From Bacteroidia bacterium (GTDB lineage: Bacteria; Bacteroidota; Bacteroidia; B-17B0; Aurantibacillaceae), in assembly GCA_016787785.1 (NCBI GenBank), contig JAEUTO010000013.1, forward strand, positions 229,664 to 293,663: a stretch of DNA of 64,000 nt. The letters are read 5' to 3'. Position numbers and translations under genes: made by a program. How positions within the stretch are numbered: position 1 is the first letter of the stretch; every line of letters starts with the position of its first letter. Under the pieces are notes generated by a model. It was not told where the DNA came from. It ran no database searches and saw only the letters and a list, made by a program, of their open reading frames with translations. Shown here piece after piece: positions 36,346 through 45,527 of the stretch.

Positions 36346-36567
36346 TTAAAACTCATCCTCGTTAAAAAAGAAATCATCTTTTGTAGGATAATCCGGCCAA
36401 ATTTCTTCAATTGTTTCGTAGCTTTCTCCTTCGTCCTCCATCTCTTGTAAATTTTCTATCACTTCCATAGGCGAACCACTTCGCATCGCGAAATCAATCA
36501 ATTCATCTTTTGTTGCAGGCCATGGTGCGTCTTCTAACCAACTCGCTAATTCTAATGTCCAATACAT
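36346..36567 (-). CDS. DUF2795 family protein
   Basis: A 73-residue acidic cytoplasmic protein starting MYWTLELASWLEDAPWPATK. The conserved DELIDFAMRSG and EVIENLQEMEDEG stretch is the DUF2795 core; the tail EEIWPDYPTKDDFFFNEDEF is very acidic. Proteins of nearly this sequence are widespread in Bacteroidota, but no function is known to me. It is a single-gene unit with its own terminator. Confidence 0.85.
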   Translation of the reverse strand: MYWTLELASWLEDAPWPATKDELIDFAMRSGSPMEVIENLQEMEDEGESYETIEEIWPDYPTKDDFFFNEDEF

Positions 36568-36760
36568 GCTTTTATCTTTAAATTTTTACCGTTTTATTTT
36601 CATGCAAAGAAAATAATTTTTTGGTAAGAAGAAAGGATTATTTGTAAAAAAATATCTATTTCTATATTTAACCTAACTATTTGATTTTAAGTTATTTACA
36701 TCAAATAAAAGAGATCTGCTCTTTTTCTTAATGGGGAATTTTGGTTTTTTTGGCCAAAAG

Positions 36761-39700
36761 CTATTCTTTTAAAAGCTTTTTATAAAATGCTTTACTGTTA
36801 ATTTCCACTTTTAAAAAATAAGTTCCCTGCTTTAAATTCAGATCAGAAACGGTGAATTTTTGTTCGATCTTACCACTTTCTTCTTTTAATTCAATTGCCT
36901 TTAACGCTCTTCCCAAAACATCAATCAGTGTAATTCTAATTTTTGAATTTTGTGGATTCAACATTTTAAAACTTACCTGGTTAGTAAAAGGGTTTGGAAA
37001 TACTTCCAAACTAATAAGATCTGAATTTTCTTTAATACCAATAGTTGATGTTGTCGTGTCAACTTTTTGTCCATTACTGCTTATTACACTGCTAAATAAA
37101 CCTGCGCCATTTTCTGCCTTAACATTAAAATAATAAATAGTATTATGAACGAGATTTAAGGTGTTTGCTGTAACTGCAGTAGCAGCAAAATTGGGGGTCC
37201 ATGTTTTTGTATTAGTTGCGCCGGGACTAGTTCCAATACTATACCAATAGGTGTTTATTGATGAATTAGAATCTAACGAAGCGCCCCAATTTGCCCTTAA
37301 CGAATCTGTTGTGTTTACAACAGCTATGTCTGCTCCAGGTCCATCATTTACAAACCCAGTATTTGTTGGTGCCGTCCAATCCACATTTATATCATGAAAA
37401 TAAATGGATGATAAATTACCGGCAGTATCTTGACAGATGGATTTAATTTTTCCGGCAAATAAAGTAGGATTTGTATTTTGATAACGTAATTCGTTTGCTA
37501 AACCGCTACCAACATTTACATTTACAGTTGCCGCTCTGGAACGGTAAACTTTAATTTCATCAATGCTAAACTTACTGTTTCCGCTTCTAAAAGAAACATA
37601 ACTGCCATTCTGATAAGGTGAGGTATCTGTCCAGGTTGCAATTAAGCCATTATTCCAATAAACGGAAATTTTTCCAGTGATTCTATCAAAAATTACTTTC
37701 ACATCGTACCATTGTCCTGCCGAAAATGTATGTGTTAAAGATACTTTAGGCGTGCCTATAACATCATTAACCGTTTTATAGATCTCTACTTTTTGATCAT
37801 CTAATCTAAACCAAACAAAATAAGAATTATTTCTATTTGGAAGCGATGGATTGTCGCAAGCAAAATGTAAACCAGCGCGACGTGCAGTGCCGGCACCTTC
37901 AAACTTTCCTAAAAATTGATATAAGTAACGGTTACTTAACGATTGTGTTAAAGCCGCATAAATATTTGTATTACCTGCGGTTGGGCTTGTTTCATCTGTT
38001 TGCACGAGAGCATTTCCTGATACGGTCCAAACACCAACAGTTTGGGTCCACTCGGGATGTATAGCGTTATCAAAATTATCTGCTAAAAATCCCTTGGTAT
38101 AATTGGCGCGCCACTCTGTTCCATTAAAATCGATAACCTGGTAGTATCCTTTTTCTACACCGGTCCCTCCTATATTATCAACATCAGTAACTGAAGCTGT
38201 AAATGCGGCAGTCTTCCAAGCGTTAGTAGTTGCAACTATAGTTGTTGGCGCAATATTATCTACCGGTGTTGCAACAACTGTTCCATTCATTACAAAATTA
38301 GCAGCCCAGCCGGCAGCGGTTGTAGCGCAATCGCTCCTAAACTCAACAAGTACGCTATCATTTACTGAAGTAACCGGTCCAGGATTTACTGTTCCCGAGT
38401 ATTGTCCAACCAATGGAGAATTTATGGATCCACCATTGTAAATGAACAAATGATCGTAACCACTTTCTAAATTAAAAGAGGTAAAACTCAACGTAATATT
38501 TGTGGTACCGGCTTTGGTAAATAACCAAAATTTACGTTCGTCGTTTCCATAATTGGCAGCTGATCCACCGGTATCATAAAAAGAACCTGTTGATGTTGTA
38601 TAAGTTGCAGTAATAGAATACGTATTGTTAATGAGTTTATAAAATTTTGCCCAATTCCACAATGGCCCTGGATCGTTATGGGTTTGATTAGGATTCATTT
38701 GGTGTCCTTTTACTTTTACACAACTTCCTTGAAGACATTGTTGCGTTGTACCACTACAACCTGGACCATAATAAGTGCGTAAAGGATTGATAGTGTTACT
38801 AGAACAAATATCTTTTGTTAATGCAGCAGAAGAGTTATACATAGCGTTTGTAAACCAGGAAATATTATTAATATACCCTTCATGTTCGATACCCACAGTG
38901 TAAGGATTTTCAGAACCCACATGCCATGCCTTTGCACTCTCTAAAACCATTTGCGTTACCTGCCCATCAGAACTTCTAACAACATAATGTGCCGAAGCAC
39001 TTGCAGAACAATTTTGAAACCAGGAAATACAACCCGCATAAGATCCCTGAACAAAATGAATAGTAACTGCGGATATTTGAGTACCAGCTCTGCTGCTTTG
39101 ATTGCAAGATGCCGCAGGATTATAAAGCGCTGAAGGATAATCTGGCGACATGATGTTTGCGTTAGAAGTAAGTTTATATGCTTCTCCTTTATCGTTTACT
39201 ACAGAAGTCTCATTGATAGAAATATGTTTTGAACTTAAAATAGTGTAGTTGTCTCCAAACATCTTTTGAAGATCTATTTTATGATCAGGAAAATCATACA
39301 AGTCCTGAAACTGTGAATTAGCCATGAACCAGTAAAGTTGATATAAATGCGCATTCAGGGCAAAATTATTTTGAAGATCATCGCTAACCGGTAATTCACT
39401 TAACTCAATTAAAATAGCAGTGTATTTACTTAGGTCGCGAGAAAAAATATTTTTTTGTATTTGTAAAGCATTAAACGCTTTTGCATACGCTAGTATTGAA
39501 CTTTCGGGTGAGGCGATAATTTCATTTTCGGAAATGCCCGAGAGTTGTGAAACACGGCCTAGATTATTTCGGAAATAGTTCTTACCATCCATTACCAGGC
39601 CCATTACACCGTAGGTTCTTGGATAGCCTATACAACTTGGTTCTGTTGTATTATCCAAATGATGAAAACGTGTTTGTGTAAAAGAAATAGCCTCTAAAAT

Positions 39701-39832
39701 TCCTTTTGGAACGGAGGGATATAGAGCGTAAGCTTTTTTAAAGGAACGCAAAAATGGGTTCTCAACTAAAAGATCGTTAGCGTTTGAAATTAAAAAAGTA
39801 AAAGAAATAAGGGCAGTAAATATTCTTCTCAT
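36761..39832 (-). CDS. T9SS-exported N-acetylmuramoyl-L-alanine amidase with SLT-like N-terminus and CUB domain
   Basis: A 1023-residue exported protein. After the signal peptide, residues 30-190 resemble a lytic transglycosylase fold (VPKGILEAISFTQTRF and TYGVMGLV), but the catalytic Glu position of E-S-x-F is Gln53. An amidase_2/PGRP domain follows (about 245-395): zinc ligands in TIHFVQGS and KGHQMNPNQTHNDPGPLW, and active Glu in VGIEHEGY. Then a CUB-like domain (ESGYDHLFIYNG), a lectin/LamG-like region, a fibronectin-like repeat, and a type A T9SS sorting domain (EVFPNPF to the final KKLLKE). It should cleave peptidoglycan stem peptides outside the cell, either in prey or debris or during remodelling. 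Confidence 0.88.
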   Translation of the reverse strand: MRRIFTALISFTFLISNANDLLVENPFLRSFKKAYALYPSVPKGILEAISFTQTRFHHLDNTTEPSCIGYPRTYGVMGLVMDGKNYFRNNLGRVSQLSGISENEIIASPESSILAYAKAFNALQIQKNIFSRDLSKYTAILIELSELPVSDDLQNNFALNAHLYQLYWFMANSQFQDLYDFPDHKIDLQKMFGDNYTILSSKHISINETSVVNDKGEAYKLTSNANIMSPDYPSALYNPAASCNQSSRAGTQISAVTIHFVQGSYAGCISWFQNCSASASAHYVVRSSDGQVTQMVLESAKAWHVGSENPYTVGIEHEGYINNISWFTNAMYNSSAALTKDICSSNTINPLRTYYGPGCSGTTQQCLQGSCVKVKGHQMNPNQTHNDPGPLWNWAKFYKLINNTYSITATYTTSTGSFYDTGGSAANYGNDERKFWLFTKAGTTNITLSFTSFNLESGYDHLFIYNGGSINSPLVGQYSGTVNPGPVTSVNDSVLVEFRSDCATTAAGWAANFVMNGTVVATPVDNIAPTTIVATTNAWKTAAFTASVTDVDNIGGTGVEKGYYQVIDFNGTEWRANYTKGFLADNFDNAIHPEWTQTVGVWTVSGNALVQTDETSPTAGNTNIYAALTQSLSNRYLYQFLGKFEGAGTARRAGLHFACDNPSLPNRNNSYFVWFRLDDQKVEIYKTVNDVIGTPKVSLTHTFSAGQWYDVKVIFDRITGKISVYWNNGLIATWTDTSPYQNGSYVSFRSGNSKFSIDEIKVYRSRAATVNVNVGSGLANELRYQNTNPTLFAGKIKSICQDTAGNLSSIYFHDINVDWTAPTNTGFVNDGPGADIAVVNTTDSLRANWGASLDSNSSINTYWYSIGTSPGATNTKTWTPNFAATAVTANTLNLVHNTIYYFNVKAENGAGLFSSVISSNGQKVDTTTSTIGIKENSDLISLEVFPNPFTNQVSFKMLNPQNSKIRITLIDVLGRALKAIELKEESGKIEQKFTVSDLNLKQGTYFLKVEINSKAFYKKLLKE

Positions 39833-39976
39833 GAGCGTTTTTTTAGTGAGGTGAAGATAAAAAATTTAAGGCCAAATATATCCGACAAATAATTAAAAAT
39901 GAGAATGATTTTACTCTTAAAAAGCCCTGAAAGCCTCATTGGATATAGCCTAAATCGATTTTAGAAATAATAATAA
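39833..39976. other. Gap without recognisable features
   Basis: I see no gene, hairpin with T-run, or consensus promoter in this 144-base stretch between the amidase gene start and the end of the barrel gene. Confidence 0.5.
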
Positions 39977-40753
39977 TTAGAAATTTAAAGTATAATTGGC
40001 CCTAAAGAGAATTCTTTTGTTCCACCTATTGAAAAAAAATCGATCACTAAGGTTTATATCAACTTTTACACCAAAAAGATGTTGACAATATTTCTTATCT
40101 AACAAAATTCCACTTCCAAGCATTAATTGAAAATTAGTTTCTGCTGAAAACCTTTTACCTTTGGTTTCGTTAATGTCAGATCTAAGTAGTGTGTAAGTAG
40201 ACGCTAGGCTATCTCTTTCATATTTATATGTCTGTGTGTAATTTTGATAAACGCCGTGTTTCACAGCGAAGCCTGAAAGTATAAGGAATTTCATTTTCTC
40301 GTTTTTAAAAGGCGAAAATAACTTAGTGAAATCAAGGTCTAAATTAATGAAGGAGGTCTTAACCGAATACGATTCGAAATAAAATTCAGTTACCCTACCT
40401 CCCGTTACATATGTATTTGTGGTGGTTGATGCAACATAATTAAATGGCTGATAATTTGTGTTGCTAAGGCTAAAATACGCTTCCTGAAAAATGTAGGAGA
40501 TCTTTGGCGTAAAATAAAATTGATTTTTCACCCTAAAATTATAGCCAAAACCAATTTTATAATATGGAAATAATTTAACTGTTGGGGTGCGACCATATTC
40601 GCTAAATGCATTGGTTCTAGGGTAAGGAGAAAGTCCAACATCAAAAAAAACAACCTTCTTTTTTAATTTAAAAACCGAAGAGTCTTTCGTTTGGGCTAAA
40701 GTAAAGCCACTCAAGAATACTATACAAAACAAATATTTAAAAGTCCGACTCAT
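39977..40753 (-). CDS. Outer-membrane beta-barrel protein of unknown function
   Basis: A 258-residue protein with a signal peptide (ending GFTLAQ) and alternating aromatic/hydrophobic strands (YYKIGFGYNF, YFTPKISYIF, FYFESYSVKTSFI), ending in RILFRANYTLNF, a C-terminal aromatic strand for BAM recognition. It probably forms an 8-10 strand barrel. I recognise no specific family. It follows meaB by 52 bases on the same strand. Confidence 0.7.
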   Translation of the reverse strand: MSRTFKYLFCIVFLSGFTLAQTKDSSVFKLKKKVVFFDVGLSPYPRTNAFSEYGRTPTVKLFPYYKIGFGYNFRVKNQFYFTPKISYIFQEAYFSLSNTNYQPFNYVASTTTNTYVTGGRVTEFYFESYSVKTSFINLDLDFTKLFSPFKNEKMKFLILSGFAVKHGVYQNYTQTYKYERDSLASTYTLLRSDINETKGKRFSAETNFQLMLGSGILLDKKYCQHLFGVKVDINLSDRFFFNRWNKRILFRANYTLNF

Positions 40754-40805
40754 TTAAAATTATTGTTTGATTTGTATAACGTAAATTATTTATCTTTTAT
40801 TAAAG

Positions 40806-41807
40806 CTACTTATTCCTTTTAAAAAAATCTTCGAGTAGTTTTTTTGCCAAAGAAAAGGGTTGAATAGTTTGAGCTTTTTTATTTGCTTTTAATTGTTCAA
40901 TAGCAGAATTAATTTCCGGGTCGGAATAAAATTTGTGTTTTAGTTGCTCATCGATCGTATTTAAGAAAAGATCGAATTGTTGTTCTTTCCTTTTTTGGTT
41001 GAAGAAGCCATTTGTATTTGTAAAATTTTTATACTCTTCTATCATTTTAAATACCTCCACAATCCCTTTATTCTCGGTACTTGAACAAACCAGCGTTTTT
41101 GGGATCCAGCCGCTATCCGATGCCTGAAATAAATGCATGGCGTGCGCATATTCAGATCTGGCCATTTTTGCTTTTTCTAAATTAGATCCATCTGCTTTTG
41201 TAATTACGAGTGCATCGGCCATTTCCATAATACCGCGTTTAATACCCTGCAACTCATCACCAGCTCCGGCCAACATCAATAATAAAAAGAAATCGGTTAT
41301 TTTACTTACAGAGATTTCGCTTTGCCCAACACCCACTGTTTCAATAATAATAAAATCAAAGCCTGCTGCTTCGCATAATAAAATTGTTTCATAAGTTGAT
41401 CTTGCAACGCCTCCTAAATTACCGCTGCTGGGCGAAGGACGAATAAAAACATCTTTTTTGGTAGACAATTCTTCCATCCTTGTTTTGTCGCCCAAAATGC
41501 TTCCTTTGGTTTTATCGCTTGATGGATCTATTGCTAATACAGCTAATTTATGACCGTGTTTTAAAACTTCATTCCCAAAACTTTCTATGAACGTACTTTT
41601 ACCAACCCCTGGCACACCAGTGATTCCAAGCCTAAAAGAATTTCCTGTTTTTGAAACGATCCCATCTATTATTTTTTCAGCCAGTGCGTGATGAGATTCA
41701 TTTTGCGATTCGATAATAGTAATGGCTTTACTTAAAATAGCAATATCGTTTTTTAAGATGCCGTCAATATAAAACTGCGCCGGTTGATTATGAAAAGGGG
41801 ATGTCAA
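40806..41807 (-). CDS. meaB: Methylmalonyl-CoA mutase-associated GTPase MeaB (ArgK/YgfD)
   Basis: A 333-residue G3E-family GTPase that protects and reloads adenosylcobalamin in methylmalonyl-CoA mutase. P-loop GVPGVGKST is followed by LAIDPSS, then TKGSILGDKTRM, FIRPSPSSGNLGGVA, the metal-binding ETVGVGQSE, and the base motif TKADG. Its presence implies a B12-dependent mutase elsewhere in the genome, and ties in with the B12 uptake locus in this window. It lies 2 bases after the AMP nucleosidase gene, so the two form one transcript. Confidence 0.95.
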   Translation of the reverse strand: MTSPFHNQPAQFYIDGILKNDIAILSKAITIIESQNESHHALAEKIIDGIVSKTGNSFRLGITGVPGVGKSTFIESFGNEVLKHGHKLAVLAIDPSSDKTKGSILGDKTRMEELSTKKDVFIRPSPSSGNLGGVARSTYETILLCEAAGFDFIIIETVGVGQSEISVSKITDFFLLLMLAGAGDELQGIKRGIMEMADALVITKADGSNLEKAKMARSEYAHAMHLFQASDSGWIPKTLVCSSTENKGIVEVFKMIEEYKNFTNTNGFFNQKRKEQQFDLFLNTIDEQLKHKFYSDPEINSAIEQLKANKKAQTIQPFSLAKKLLEDFFKRNK

Positions 41808-41809
41808 AA

Positions 41810-42583
41810 TTACTCGAACCTTAAATGTTTTACTGAAATGCCTTTGTTTTGAAGTTCTTTTAAAGAATTGATACCGATCTCTAAATGATTAGTTACAAAA
41901 TCGGAGGTCACTTTTTTATCGCTCTCTTCTGTTTTTACGCCTTCAGGTATCATGGGCTGATCGCTCACCAATAACAATGCACCTACCGGTATCTCGTTAT
42001 GAAAACCCACACTAAAAATGGTAGCGGTTTCCATATCAATTGCCATTGCCCTTATTTCGCGTAAGTACTCTTTAAATCTTTCATCGTGCTCCCAAACTCT
42101 TCTGTTAGTGGTATAAACAGTGCCTGTCCAATAATCCAATCCCTTTAAACGAATAGTGTAAGAAATTGCTTTTTGTAAACTAAAAGATGGCAGCGCCGGC
42201 ACTTCTAATGGCAAATAATCGTTCGAAGTTCCCTCGCCTCTTATTGCTGCAATTGGTAATATAAGATCACCAATATTATTTTTCTTTTTTAAACCACCGC
42301 ATTTACCTAAAAACAAAACTGCCTTCGGATGAATGGCTGTTAACAGGTCCATTATTGTTGCTGCCATGGCGCTGCCCATACTAAAATTAATAATGGTAAT
42401 GCCATTACAGGTGGCAGTTTGCATTGGCTTATCAAGGCCTTCCACCTCAACGTTATTCCATTCGGCAAACAACTTAACGTAGCCACCAAAATTGGTGAGT
42501 AAGATATACGATCCAAACTCACTTAATTTTTTTCCAGTATATCGTGGTAACCAATTATTTACAATTTCTTCTTTTGTTTTCAT
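41810..42583 (-). CDS. amn: AMP nucleosidase (short Bacteroidota form)
   Basis: A 257-residue nucleoside-phosphorylase-fold enzyme that splits AMP into adenine and ribose 5-phosphate. Typical parts: NFSMGSAMAATIMDLL and AVLFLGKCGGLKKKNNIGDLILP in the first half, and AMAIDMETATIFSVGF with the purine-site E-T pair near the end. It lacks the extra N-terminal domain of the long E. coli Amn, as is usual in this phylum. It is directly upstream of meaB. Confidence 0.9.
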   Translation of the reverse strand: MKTKEEIVNNWLPRYTGKKLSEFGSYILLTNFGGYVKLFAEWNNVEVEGLDKPMQTATCNGITIINFSMGSAMAATIMDLLTAIHPKAVLFLGKCGGLKKKNNIGDLILPIAAIRGEGTSNDYLPLEVPALPSFSLQKAISYTIRLKGLDYWTGTVYTTNRRVWEHDERFKEYLREIRAMAIDMETATIFSVGFHNEIPVGALLLVSDQPMIPEGVKTEESDKKVTSDFVTNHLEIGINSLKELQNKGISVKHLRFE

Positions 42584-42751
42584 ATGTAGATATTTACTGT
42601 TTTTTTATTGTCATATGGAATACGCGATGTATCTTGATCTGTTTTTGTCCGATTTGGCACACGGCTATTTCATCGATGCTTGTATTTTGTGGAGTAAATC
42701 TGTCTTAAAAATCAATTAATGTAAATATATTTAAAAAATATTTGTCAATAG

Positions 42752-43186
42752 TTGAACTTAGCGTTAAAATATCCATTATTTAATACCAAACTCAAAAAGC
42801 AAAAGGGTCAAACCTATATTTTTGACGAAGTACGAAAGAAATGGCTGCTTTTAACACCTGAGGAATGGGTAAGACAACATTTGATCCACTACTTGATACA
42901 CGAAAAAAAATACCCTGTTTCTTTGATCTCTATTGAAAAAGAAATTATTTTAAACGAGCTCAAAAAACGTTACGATATTGTTATTTACAACAAACAGTTG
43001 GTGCCCGTTGTAGTTATTGAATGTAAAGCGCCGTATATTGAGTTAGACAAAACTGTGGTTGAACAAGCGTTGCGCTACAATCTAATTATAAAAGCAAAAT
43101 ATTTAATGATCAGCAACGGTGTTAGCGATGTTACATTTAATAGTTTGAATCAGGCAGTTATGTTACCGGATTATTTAGACCTTTAA
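42752..43186 (+). CDS. Stand-alone HsdR N-terminal-type (PD-(D/E)XK) nuclease domain protein
   Basis: A 144-residue protein corresponding to the type I restriction enzyme R protein N-terminal domain. The nuclease core reads YDIVIYN (Asp), VVVIECKAP (E-x-K), and VEQALRYNLIIKAKYLMISNG, typical of HSDR_N_2. No helicase part, hsdM or hsdS is nearby. Such single-domain proteins are common in Bacteroidota housekeeping contexts and need not be restriction enzymes. The TTG start is the best available; it lies in a promoter-like AT-rich region. Confidence 0.78.
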   Translation: MNLALKYPLFNTKLKKQKGQTYIFDEVRKKWLLLTPEEWVRQHLIHYLIHEKKYPVSLISIEKEIILNELKKRYDIVIYNKQLVPVVVIECKAPYIELDKTVVEQALRYNLIIKAKYLMISNGVSDVTFNSLNQAVMLPDYLDL

Positions 43187-44313
43187 TCTTTAATGAACTT
43201 TACAACGGTTTGCTCTGTACCGCTGGTTATGTTCAAAAAATAAATTCCGCTGGTTAAAATACTCACATCAATTGTGTTTGCAGTTCTTTCAGCAATAATT
43301 ATTTTTCCTAAAAGGTCTGTCACTTCTAATTTTGTTTCAGAAACTCCATCCACAAATAATTTTTCAGTAACAGGATTTGGATAAACCCTTACATTATTCT
43401 TTAAATAATTTTGCTGCACACCAACATTTGGTATGAACTGGTTGAGCTTATACTGCCTGAAAAAACGCCAGATCTCAACACTTGCATTAAAGTCCTGGTT
43501 GGTATTTGCAATTACGGGAAAAGCGCCCGGCCATGAATGGCTTCCGCCGGTTACTTTATAAAGTTCAACTGTTGCGCCCATATTGCCATTTACATATTTG
43601 TAGTTTACCGCTGTTGAATTATCGCTGGTATTAATATTTGGCACCGAAAAAGTAATGGGTGCGGTATTGCAATTATTATGAACGCGCCATTTTTTTACAA
43701 CACTGTCAATTGGCGCAAAAGTAGCATCGCCGTTATAATTAACCGTTCCATCGGCGGTACCGTGAATTTCCATTACCGGAAAAGGTCGTACAGGTGCGCA
43801 GGTAAACCAGGTATTTAACATACTACCTGTAACAGAGGCAATAGCTGCAATCCTATTTGTTAAATTACAGGCCAAATAATAACTCATAATTCCTCCATTG
43901 CTCATACCGCAACTGTAAACAGAATTAAGATCGATGTTGTAAAAAAGATCGAGAGAATCAATAAGATCACTCATAAATAAAACATCGTTCTCTGTTCCGC
44001 CAAAACCGGCATTCCAATATTGATTTCCAGCAGGTGCTTTTCCGTCAGGAAATACCATTAAGAATTTTGCTGTATCGGCAATGGGCATAAAGTTGGTGTA
44101 CTGTTTTTGCTGAGTAGAATTAGATGTGTAACCATGCAAATTCAATATTAGCGGCACGGCCTGGCCTGTATAACTGTTTGGTACATACAATCTAAATTTT
44201 CGCATGATGTTGTTTGACTTGATACTGTCAACAATTGTTACACCGTTTTGCGCGAAATAAAAAAAGCCTGTCATTAAGAACAGGCTAGTTGTTATAAGTT
44301 TTTTTAGTCTCAT
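43183..44313 (-). CDS. T9SS-exported polyhydroxybutyrate-depolymerase-like esterase (LpqC family)
   Basis: A 376-residue exported alpha/beta hydrolase. Oxyanion region: VPLILNLHGYTSN. Nucleophile elbow: CGMSNGG (G-x-S-x-G). Catalytic Asp lies in HGTADGTVNY and the His in GGSHSWPG. Residues of about 305-376 are a type A T9SS sorting domain (VYPNP, VTDLLGKII, LTSGIYFLNI, final VVKFIKD). The likely substrate is an ester polymer or acetylated/feruloylated polysaccharide. The signal-peptide codons encode a terminator-like hairpin. It lies 20 bases after dnaN and overlaps the convergent HsdR-N gene by 4 bases. Confidence 0.87.
   Translation of the reverse strand: MRLKKLITTSLFLMTGFFYFAQNGVTIVDSIKSNNIMRKFRLYVPNSYTGQAVPLILNLHGYTSNSTQQKQYTNFMPIADTAKFLMVFPDGKAPAGNQYWNAGFGGTENDVLFMSDLIDSLDLFYNIDLNSVYSCGMSNGGIMSYYLACNLTNRIAAIASVTGSMLNTWFTCAPVRPFPVMEIHGTADGTVNYNGDATFAPIDSVVKKWRVHNNCNTAPITFSVPNINTSDNSTAVNYKYVNGNMGATVELYKVTGGSHSWPGAFPVIANTNQDFNASVEIWRFFRQYKLNQFIPNVGVQQNYLKNNVRVYPNPVTEKLFVDGVSETKLEVTDLLGKIIIAERTANTIDVSILTSGIYFLNITSGTEQTVVKFIKD
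44258..44286 (-). terminator. Intrinsic terminator inside the 5' end of the esterase gene, downstream of dnaN
   Basis: On the minus strand AGCCTGT, an 8-base loop and ACAGGCT, directly followed by a run of T. It lies 48-76 bases past the dnaN stop but within codons 10-19 of the next gene, so it can end dnaN transcripts before the esterase is read. Confidence 0.65.
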
Positions 44314-44333
44314 CGACTAAAGGTAAGAAAAAA

Positions 44334-45455
44334 TTAGTTATTTAACATAACCGGCATTACCAGCATTAAAATATCCTCAGAAGGATTGGCTTTATTGTTT
44401 GGTAAAATAATTCCCGCACGGTTTGGAGCGCTCATTTCAATAGTAATTTCATCGCACTCTAAATTACTAACCATTTCCATTAAAAAGCGTGAGTTAAATC
44501 CAATTTCCATGTCTTCGCCCACATAAGTACAGGTTAATAATTCGTGGCCTTCATTAGCGAAATCAAGATCTTCGGCGCTAACACGTAATTGGCTTCCAGC
44601 AACCTTAACTCGTATTTGGTGGGTTGCCTTATTAGAGAATACGGAAACGCGTTTTAAAGCGCCTAAAAATGCGCTTCTGTCAACCGTTAATTTATTTGGA
44701 TTTTGTTTTGGAATAACTGCTTCGTAGTTTGGATATTTACCATCAATTAAACGGCAAACTAAATTTACATTTCCAAAACTGAATAAAGCGTTCGTTTTAT
44801 TAAAATCAACTTTTACGGCATCATCAACCCCGGCCAATAAACTTTTTAAAACATTCAACGGCTTTTTAGGCATAATAAAAGATGCAGAAGCGCCCGCCTT
44901 AGCGTCGTTACGCGTATAACGTACCAGTTTGTGTGCATCGGTTGCAACAAAAATAGAATTTGTTTCAGTGAATTGGCAAAACACACCACTCATAACCGGA
45001 CGGAGATCATCATTACCAGTAGCAAAAATTGTTTTGTTAATTGCGTTTGCAAGTACATCGCTTTTTATAACAATAGATGATTGAGATTCAAGTGCAGGGA
45101 GTTTTGGATACTCATCACCATTTTGTCCTGAAATATTATAGTCACCTGTTTCGGTTTTTAATTTTATAGAGTGTTTTGTTTTATCTAAAATAAAAGAAAT
45201 TGGTTGTTCAGGTAAATTAGCAAGCGAGTCTAATAAAGTTTTTGCTGGAATGGCAATGCTTCCTGTTTCATTAGATTCAACCTTTAATGAAGTTGTAATT
45301 GTTGTTTCCATATCGCTGGCGGAAAGCACTAACTCATCTTTGTTGATCTCGAATAAAAAACAATCTAAAATTGGAATAGTGTTATTTGAATTTAAAACAC
45401 CACCAATTGATTTTAAATGTTTTAATAAAGTAGATGCTGATACAACAAAATTCAT
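44334..45455 (-). CDS. dnaN: DNA polymerase III subunit beta (sliding clamp)
   Basis: A 373-residue processivity clamp, three repeated domains forming half of the ring. Typical stretches: MNFVVSASTLLKHLKSIGGV, LPALE and IMPKKPLNVLKSLL, RLIDGKYPNYEAVIP, and the end ILMLVMPVMLNN, which is the usual V-M-P-M/V-x-L-like C-terminus. dnaA is not adjacent, so this is not evidence for an origin. Upstream, a TAATTTTG box can serve as -7 element. Confidence 0.97.
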   Translation of the reverse strand: MNFVVSASTLLKHLKSIGGVLNSNNTIPILDCFLFEINKDELVLSASDMETTITTSLKVESNETGSIAIPAKTLLDSLANLPEQPISFILDKTKHSIKLKTETGDYNISGQNGDEYPKLPALESQSSIVIKSDVLANAINKTIFATGNDDLRPVMSGVFCQFTETNSIFVATDAHKLVRYTRNDAKAGASASFIMPKKPLNVLKSLLAGVDDAVKVDFNKTNALFSFGNVNLVCRLIDGKYPNYEAVIPKQNPNKLTVDRSAFLGALKRVSVFSNKATHQIRVKVAGSQLRVSAEDLDFANEGHELLTCTYVGEDMEIGFNSRFLMEMVSNLECDEITIEMSAPNRAGIILPNNKANPSEDILMLVMPVMLNN

Positions 45456-45527
45456 AATAGTTAGATTTAATCAACAAAATTAAAGTTAGCAGCCTAATAA
45501 AAGCCTAAAACCAGCTTTAGTTTTAAA

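Noticed and set aside
42752..43186. Remnant of a type I restriction system
   Set aside because: No hsdM, hsdS or helicase part nearby, and the domain is intact with a proper start and stop, so a stand-alone gene is more likely.
44334..45455. Replication origin near dnaN
   Set aside because: No dnaA gene and no cluster of DnaA boxes noticed next to it.
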